Assembly (NCBI GenBank): GCA_937950415.1
Contig: CALFDL010000059.1
Location: 1 to 6,042, forward strand
Length of the DNA stretch: 6,042 bases
From: an uncultured Collinsella sp.
GTDB taxonomy: Bacteria > Actinomycetota > Coriobacteriia > Coriobacteriales > Coriobacteriaceae
Direction of reading: 5' to 3'
Made by a program: the position numbers and the translations under genes. Positions 1-4,100 of the stretch are shown here, in pieces. Position 1 is the stretch's first letter; each line of letters begins with the position of its first letter. The notes beneath the pieces are model-generated. The model was not told where the DNA came from. It saw only the letters and a program-made list of their open reading frames with translations, and made no database searches.

Positions 1-1
1 G

Positions 2-511
2 CTCTATGCCGAACACGCACCCGATATCGCGCTGCTCGACATTCAGATGCCGGGACGCGACGGCCTATCGGCGGCGCGCGAAATCCTTGAGCACGACCCC
101 GCGGCACGCGTGGTGTTTCTGACGACATTCTCGGATGACGAGTACATTGTGTCGGCGCTCAAGCTGGGCGCCCGCGGTTACCTGATCAAGACCGATGTCG
201 CCGCCATTCCGCCAGCGTTGGCGCAGGTCATGGATAGCAAACGCGTGCTCGAGGGCAAGGCGATCGAAGATGTTGACTTTGACGGGATGGGCGACAAGAC
301 GGGCACGCCCCGCCGGCCCGCAGCCTTTGCCAGCCTGACCGACCGCGAGTTCGAAGTCGCCGAGCTCATCGCCCGCGGTCTCGATAACAAGGAGATTGCC
401 GCCACGGCTTATATGGGAGAAGGCACGGTGCGCAACCACATCAGCTCGATCCTGGCCAAAATGGGCCTGCGCAACCGCACCCAAATCGCCATCGCCTACC
501 TGCGGGGGTAA
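2..511 (+). CDS. Response regulator, NarL/LuxR family, 5'-truncated by window edge
   Basis: This is the C-terminal 169 residues of a two-component response regulator that would bind DNA once phosphorylated by a partner histidine kinase. The frame is open to the left edge, so the Met codon at 47 is internal, not a start. Numbering from the first visible codon, the phospho-acceptor is Asp13 (38-40, in LLDIQMPGRDG), the switch Thr is Thr41 (in FLTTFSDDEY) and the conserved Lys is Lys63 (in GYLIKTD). The D-to-T and T-to-K spacings (28 and 22) equal those of NarL, which suggests about 46 receiver residues are missing upstream. A linker leads to the LuxR-type helix-turn-helix at about residues 112-169 (LTDREFEVAELIARG, then NKEIA, EGTVRNHISSILAKMG and NRTQIAIAY). 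All key residues are intact and the gene ends at TAA. The cognate kinase and the target promoters are not in the window, so its regulon is unknown. Confidence is high for the family, none for the specific pathway. Confidence 0.95.
   Translation, partial: LYAEHAPDIALLDIQMPGRDGLSAAREILEHDPAARVVFLTTFSDDEYIVSALKLGARGYLIKTDVAAIPPALAQVMDSKRVLEGKAIEDVDFDGMGDKTGTPRRPAAFASLTDREFEVAELIARGLDNKEIAATAYMGEGTVRNHISSILAKMGLRNRTQIAIAYLRG
335..508 (+). other. LuxR-type helix-turn-helix DNA-binding domain
   Basis: This is the C-terminal output domain of the response regulator, opening with LTDREFEVAELIARG. The recognition-helix segment EGTVRNHISSILAKMG matches the usual TVRNHI-x-IL-x-K-x pattern, followed by NRTQ. 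One small oddity is ATAYMGEGTV, where most relatives have a Leu-rich turn and Ser before EGTV. The conserved Val, Asn and His are still present, so binding is likely intact. Confidence 0.9.
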
Positions 512-531
512 TTACCCAACGGCCGACCACT

Positions 532-585
532 CCGGCATAGCAAAATGGCTGCCATCGATTTAATGCCATTTCAAAGCTATGCCGG
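532..585 (+). repeat. Inverted repeat after the response regulator, possible weak terminator
   Basis: The 10-mer CCGGCATAGC at 532-541 is the exact reverse complement of GCTATGCCGG at 576-585, with a further AAATGG/CCATTT pairing inside. The stem lies 20 bases after the TAA of the response regulator and is followed only by GGTTTAC, so the U tract is poor. The 576-585 arm is also part of palindromic unit 1, so 532-541 is a third copy of the outer end of that arm. It could be a terminator or a remnant of an older repeat copy. Confidence 0.5.
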
Positions 586-725
586 TTTACTACGATGAAT
601 CGCCCACCTTCGACCACGGCAAATTGCGCGCTTGCAAAACCGCAGGTAGAACGCTTGTGATATTTAGAAAAATGCAATCATGGTCGGGAATGTCGAATTC
701 ATCGTAGTAAACCGGCATAGCTTTG
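572..725. repeat. Palindromic intergenic repeat unit 1 (MITE/BIME-like)
   Basis: The outer arms 572-600 and 697-725 are perfect 29-bp inverted repeats containing GCCGGTTTACTACGATG. Symmetry continues inward more weakly, with CGACC near 610 against GGTCG near 682 at the same spacing from the arms. The core at 635-654 reads CAAAACCGCAGGTAGAACGC, whose exact reverse complement sits in unit 2 (893-912). No transposase, long open frame or convincing target-site duplication is visible. The architecture fits a non-autonomous palindromic element or a BIME-type intergenic repeat. As RNA it would fold into one long hairpin from either strand. Confidence 0.8.
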
Positions 726-768
726 TTCGTGGCGGCCCTGCACGAGTGCCTCCGCAAGCCTTGCGGGA

Positions 769-810
769 CCAAAATGATCCGTTTTCCTCCGTCCCCGGGG
801 GATCATTTGG
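769..810. repeat. Small inverted repeat between the two palindromic units
   Basis: AAATGATCC at 772-780 pairs with GGATCATTT at 800-808. The arms extend to CCAAAA and TTTGG with a one-base bulge. The intervening 19 bases are CT-rich and end against a CCCCGGGG palindrome (793-800). A separate short palindrome, CCGCAAGCCTTGCGG, lies just upstream at 752-766. It has no T tract, so a terminator role is not supported. It may be a third, unrelated repeat inserted in the same intergenic space. Confidence 0.6.
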
Positions 811-819
811 CGGCGCCAA

Positions 820-977
820 CCACGAAATCGGCCCATCTACTACGTTTGACTCGATACCCCTGACCATGCCTTCGTTTTGAGCAAAACCGCAGGCGTTCTA
901 CCTGCGGTTTTGTTTTCGCGTTTTTCGGCATGGTTGGGGGTAAGGGGCCAAACGTAGTAGATGGGCCGGTTTCGTGG
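820..977. repeat. Palindromic intergenic repeat unit 2, diverged homologue of unit 1
   Basis: The outer arms 820-848 and 949-977 are inverted repeats matching at 28 of 29 positions. The one difference (T828 against G969) would still form a G-U pair in RNA. The arms carry GGCCCATCTACTACGTTT, sharing the TACTACG motif with unit 1. Inner symmetry continues as ACCCCTGACCATGCC (856-870) against GGCATGGTTGGGGGT (927-941), echoing CATGGTCGGG in unit 1. The core is a hairpin described separately. The shared layout of outer arm, GGTC block and CAAAACCGCAGG core shows that the two units are one family, in opposite orientation by their cores. Confidence 0.82.
882..916 (+). terminator. Terminator-like hairpin in the core of palindromic unit 2
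   Basis: CAAAACCGCAGG (882-893) pairs perfectly over 12 bp with CCTGCGGTTTTG (901-912) across a 7-base loop, CGTTCTA. TTTT follows on the plus strand, with a second T run at 921-925. This resembles an intrinsic terminator for rightward transcription, and could stop any read-through from the response regulator about 370 bases upstream. The opposite strand also has TTTTG after the stem but a shorter tract. Termination activity is inferred from structure only. Confidence 0.6.
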
Positions 978-996
978 CGCACCCTCCTCCCCCGGC

Positions 997-1041
997 ACAC
1001 AAAAGCGCCGTCACGGAGGAGGGAGATACCTCCGTGACGGC
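997..1041 (-). terminator. Intrinsic terminator of the surface-protein gene
   Basis: GCCGTCACGGAGG at 1007-1019 pairs perfectly with CCTCCGTGACGGC at 1029-1041, giving a 13-bp stem with a 9-base loop. Read on the minus strand, the stem is followed directly by GCTTTTGTGT (1006 down to 997), a usable U tract. It lies about 80 bases past the stop codon of the large gene and is the best candidate for its transcript end. Confidence 0.8.
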
Positions 1042-1081
1042 CGGGGGTGGGGTGGGGGCTATGTTCTGGCTCCCCGCCGGC

Positions 1082-1107
1082 CGCCCGGGGCCTTTTGGCC
1101 CCGGGCG
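1082..1107 (-). terminator. Very stable GC hairpin just after the surface-protein stop codon
   Basis: CGCCCGGGGCC (1082-1092) pairs perfectly with GGCCCCGGGCG (1097-1107) across a 4-base loop, 12 bases after the TAG. No U run follows on the minus strand, so by itself it is not a classical intrinsic terminator. It could protect the 3' end of the mRNA or pause polymerase ahead of the terminator at 997-1041. Confidence 0.55.
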
Positions 1108-1119
1108 CTGCCAGCGTGC

Positions 1120-4100
1120 CTAGCGCTTACGGATACCCCAGACCAGGGCTCCGACGCCGGCCATGGCGATAACAAATGCCATGAGCAGTGCGGCGGCCTG
1201 CTGGTCACCCGTGGTGGGCAGGAAACCCTTAACCGTCTTGACGATGTTCGTCACGGTCTTGGGCGTGCCGGGGTCGGGCGTCGGCGTAGGGGTCTCGGGC
1301 TTCTTGTACGCGTTGTTGAACACAATACCCTCGACGCTCTTATCGCCCTTGGTAAAGGCGACGCTCGCCTTTAGATTGCCCTCGCCGTCATCGACCACGT
1401 TGACGGTCGCGGTAAAGACGGACTTGTCGTAGGTCATACCGGCCTCGTCGCCCTTGACCTCGCTGATGGTGTAGACGTACGTACCAGGCTCGTCGTACTC
1501 GAACTTGTCGAAGTTGATCTTGCCGTCGGCATCGTTGGTGACGGTGGACTCGATGTCCTCGCCAACGAGCTTAAAGCTAAACTCGTCCTTCTTGAGCTCG
1601 CGTCCCTCGAGCACCTTGATGGCGCCGATGGAGACCTGCGTGGGCATGGCGTGATACTTGTTGGTAAAGCCAGCCGACTCGGTGGTTCCCTCGAGCTTGT
1701 GCGTCGCGGTCAACGTGCCGTCGCCATTGTCGGAGACGGTGGTCACGACGGTGTAGGTCGCGCCGTCATAGGTGACGCCCTTGTACAGGCCGAGCGCGTT
1801 GGGGCAAGCCTCGCGCAGCGTGTACGTGTGCGTGCCGGGTGCCTCGTAGCGGATCGGGCTCAGCGTAACGTTGCCGTTGGCGTCGTTGGTGCCACTAGCG
1901 ACAGTCACGCCGTCCTCGAGCAGCTCAAACGTGAACTCGCCAGCTGCAAGGTCACGTCCGGTCAGACGCTTGACCGTCTTGACCTGATCGGTCACGACAG
2001 AATCGGTAGGCGTCACGCTGTAGGTGTTGGTGAACGTGAAGGCCGCACCGTCGTCGCCGTTGCGCACGACACTCAGGTGTCCGGCACCGTCGTCAGTCAC
2101 GGTGTAGGAAACCTTGCGCGTGGCGCTGGCGTCGTTGGTCACGCCAGGGGCGCTACCGGACTCGGTCACCGTGTAGGTAAAGGTGTGCGAGCGCGGGGCA
2201 GCGGGATCTGCGGGCTCGGACTCGTCGCTGGACTCGTCAGCGTTGACATCAGCGTCGGCGTCGGCTTCTTCAGCCTCTGCCTTGTCGGCCTCGGCCTCGT
2301 CAGCTTCGTCGGCCTCGGCCTTATCGGTCGCATCGTCCGTCACGCCCAGAGCGCGGTTGAGGTCCTCGAGCGTAAAGTGGATCTTGCCAAAGTCCACGTT
2401 GCCGGCCGCGTCGTTGGTTGCGGTCGTGCGCTCGGGCATCGGGGCACCCACCTCATCGGCGGCCACGGTAAAGGTAAACTTACCTGCGATGTCGGCCGGG
2501 GTCAGGCCCTCGGCAGCCTGGAGCTTCTTGGTACCAACAAGCGCGGCGTCAACGGCATCGGCGCCGTAGACGTTCTCGAACAAGGGCTCGATGCCACCGT
2601 AGTCGACCGTTGCCGTCAGGGTACCGTCACCGTTATCGACGACGATAACCTTAAAGCCAAAGTACCACGTTGTAGCGGAAACGCCGTTCGGCAGCCCGTG
2701 TATAGCTTCGTAGGCCGTGTAGTTAATGGTCCAAGCAAGCTTACCGTCCTTGTCGGTACGATGAGCAAGCCCGGCAGACTCAAGATCGGCAAGCATCTTG
2801 GTGTCGTAGTGCAGCGCATCAAAGCTCACGTGCCCGCCGATATTGGGCTTGAGGTTTTCGTATGCCACAAGCTCACCCTGATAGGCGATGCCAAACCAGA
2901 ACTCGCCGTCGGCCATCGGGCGGCCGGTCAGAGTCTTGGTGGCAACGACCTGAGCGGCGGTGCCGCCAGGCGTGTTGGTCGTAGCGCTGTAACTGTTGTG
3001 GAACGGCACCAGGGCCTTCTCGACCTTGCTCTCGCCACTCTTGTGGACCGTCTCATGCGTGCCCTCGGGACCGCCGGAAACGGTCGTCGTAGCAGTGAGC
3101 GTGCCGGCGGTGTCGTCGGCGATGGCGATCGTCACCGTGCGCACGGCGTCGTCGTAGGTGTAACCGGGCTGGCCGTCGTTCTTCTCGGCCACGGTGTACG
3201 TAAAGGTCTTGCCGGCGTCAGCCTGCGTAAATATAACCTCATGACCAGCCAGAATGTCGATCAGTCCGACCGTTGCCTCTGCCGCTGCGGGGGACTTGAA
3301 GCTATTAGCCCCGGGCAGCAGACCGAGCGCGCGAGCCGAAGCGTCGTCAGCAGGTGTCACGGTAAAGGTGAACTGACCCTCGGTCATGGGGCGGCCATCC
3401 AGATACTTGCTGAGCCACAGACCGCCGGCAGCGGTGTAGTTAAGCTCAGTGCGGTACGTGTTGGTAAAGCGTCCGTTTTCCTTCTTGGTGACGTTGGCGG
3501 TCAGGCTGCCATCGCCGTTCTCGGTCACGGTCACTTCGGCGGTTGCGACATGCGCGTCATACGTCATGCCGACCGTGCTGCCCGCGTTCTCGCGAATCTC
3601 GTACTTATAGGTTCCGGCGGCAGCGTAGTGAATCTTGCCGAACTTGATGGCGGCAATGCCGTCCTTCGCGTCCTTCTTGCTCACGGTTACGGTTGCGGGA
3701 TCGGGCAGTGGGGCGTCTTCGGGGGCGGTGATGGTAAAGCTGAACTCGTCCCCATCCGTCCAGTCGCGGCCGCTGATGACCTTGCTCAGGTCAAAGTCGA
3801 GCTCCGCATCGAGCGGGGCCACGCTGTAGGTGTTCTTGAAAGTCGCAGCCGTGGCGTCCTTCAGGACATGCTCGGCCTTGAGGGTGCCGTCGCCGTTGTC
3901 CGTGATGGTGGTCTCGATGGTGTACTTGGCGTCACTGTAGGTGATGCCCTTGCTGGTGGTTCCGCCCTTGATCTCGCGCAGCGTGTAGGCGTGCTTGCCG
4001 GGCTTGTCGTATGCGACCTTGCCCATCGTGATCGCGCCGTCGGCAGCGTTAGTGCCGGTAGCGACAACCTTATCGCCCTCGACGAGCTCGAAGGAGAACT

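Larger units (their letters stand above)
512..1119. other. Gene-free convergent intergenic region rich in palindromes
   Basis: These 608 bases lie between two converging stop codons. I see no credible gene: the short open frames are made by repeat arms, have no ribosome-binding site and read through hairpins. The contents in order are a short arm copy (532-541), palindromic unit 1 (572-725), a small inverted repeat (769-810), palindromic unit 2 (820-977) with a terminator-like hairpin inside it, a strong minus-strand terminator (997-1041), a run of G tracts on the plus strand (1043-1058) and a GC-rich hairpin (1082-1107) near the stop of the large gene. Confidence 0.85.

Noticed and set aside
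47..49. ATG as the start of the response regulator.
   Set aside because: The phospho-acceptor Asp and its hydrophobic strand lie upstream in the same open frame (2-46). Starting here would remove the catalytic Asp.
572..977. CRISPR array or tRNA/rRNA-like structure.
   Set aside because: The repeats are inverted and diverged, with only two units and no regular spacers. No cloverleaf or CCA-type end is visible.
590..1000. Several small open frames of 60-67 codons in the intergenic region.
   Set aside because: They run through the palindromic arms and hairpins, and related peptides appear on both strands because of the inverted repeats. No ribosome-binding site or recognisable domain is present.
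1043..1058. G-quadruplex on the plus strand.
   Set aside because: Only three G runs of three or more are present. A four-run quadruplex would have to split a tract or use a GG pair, so this is weak.
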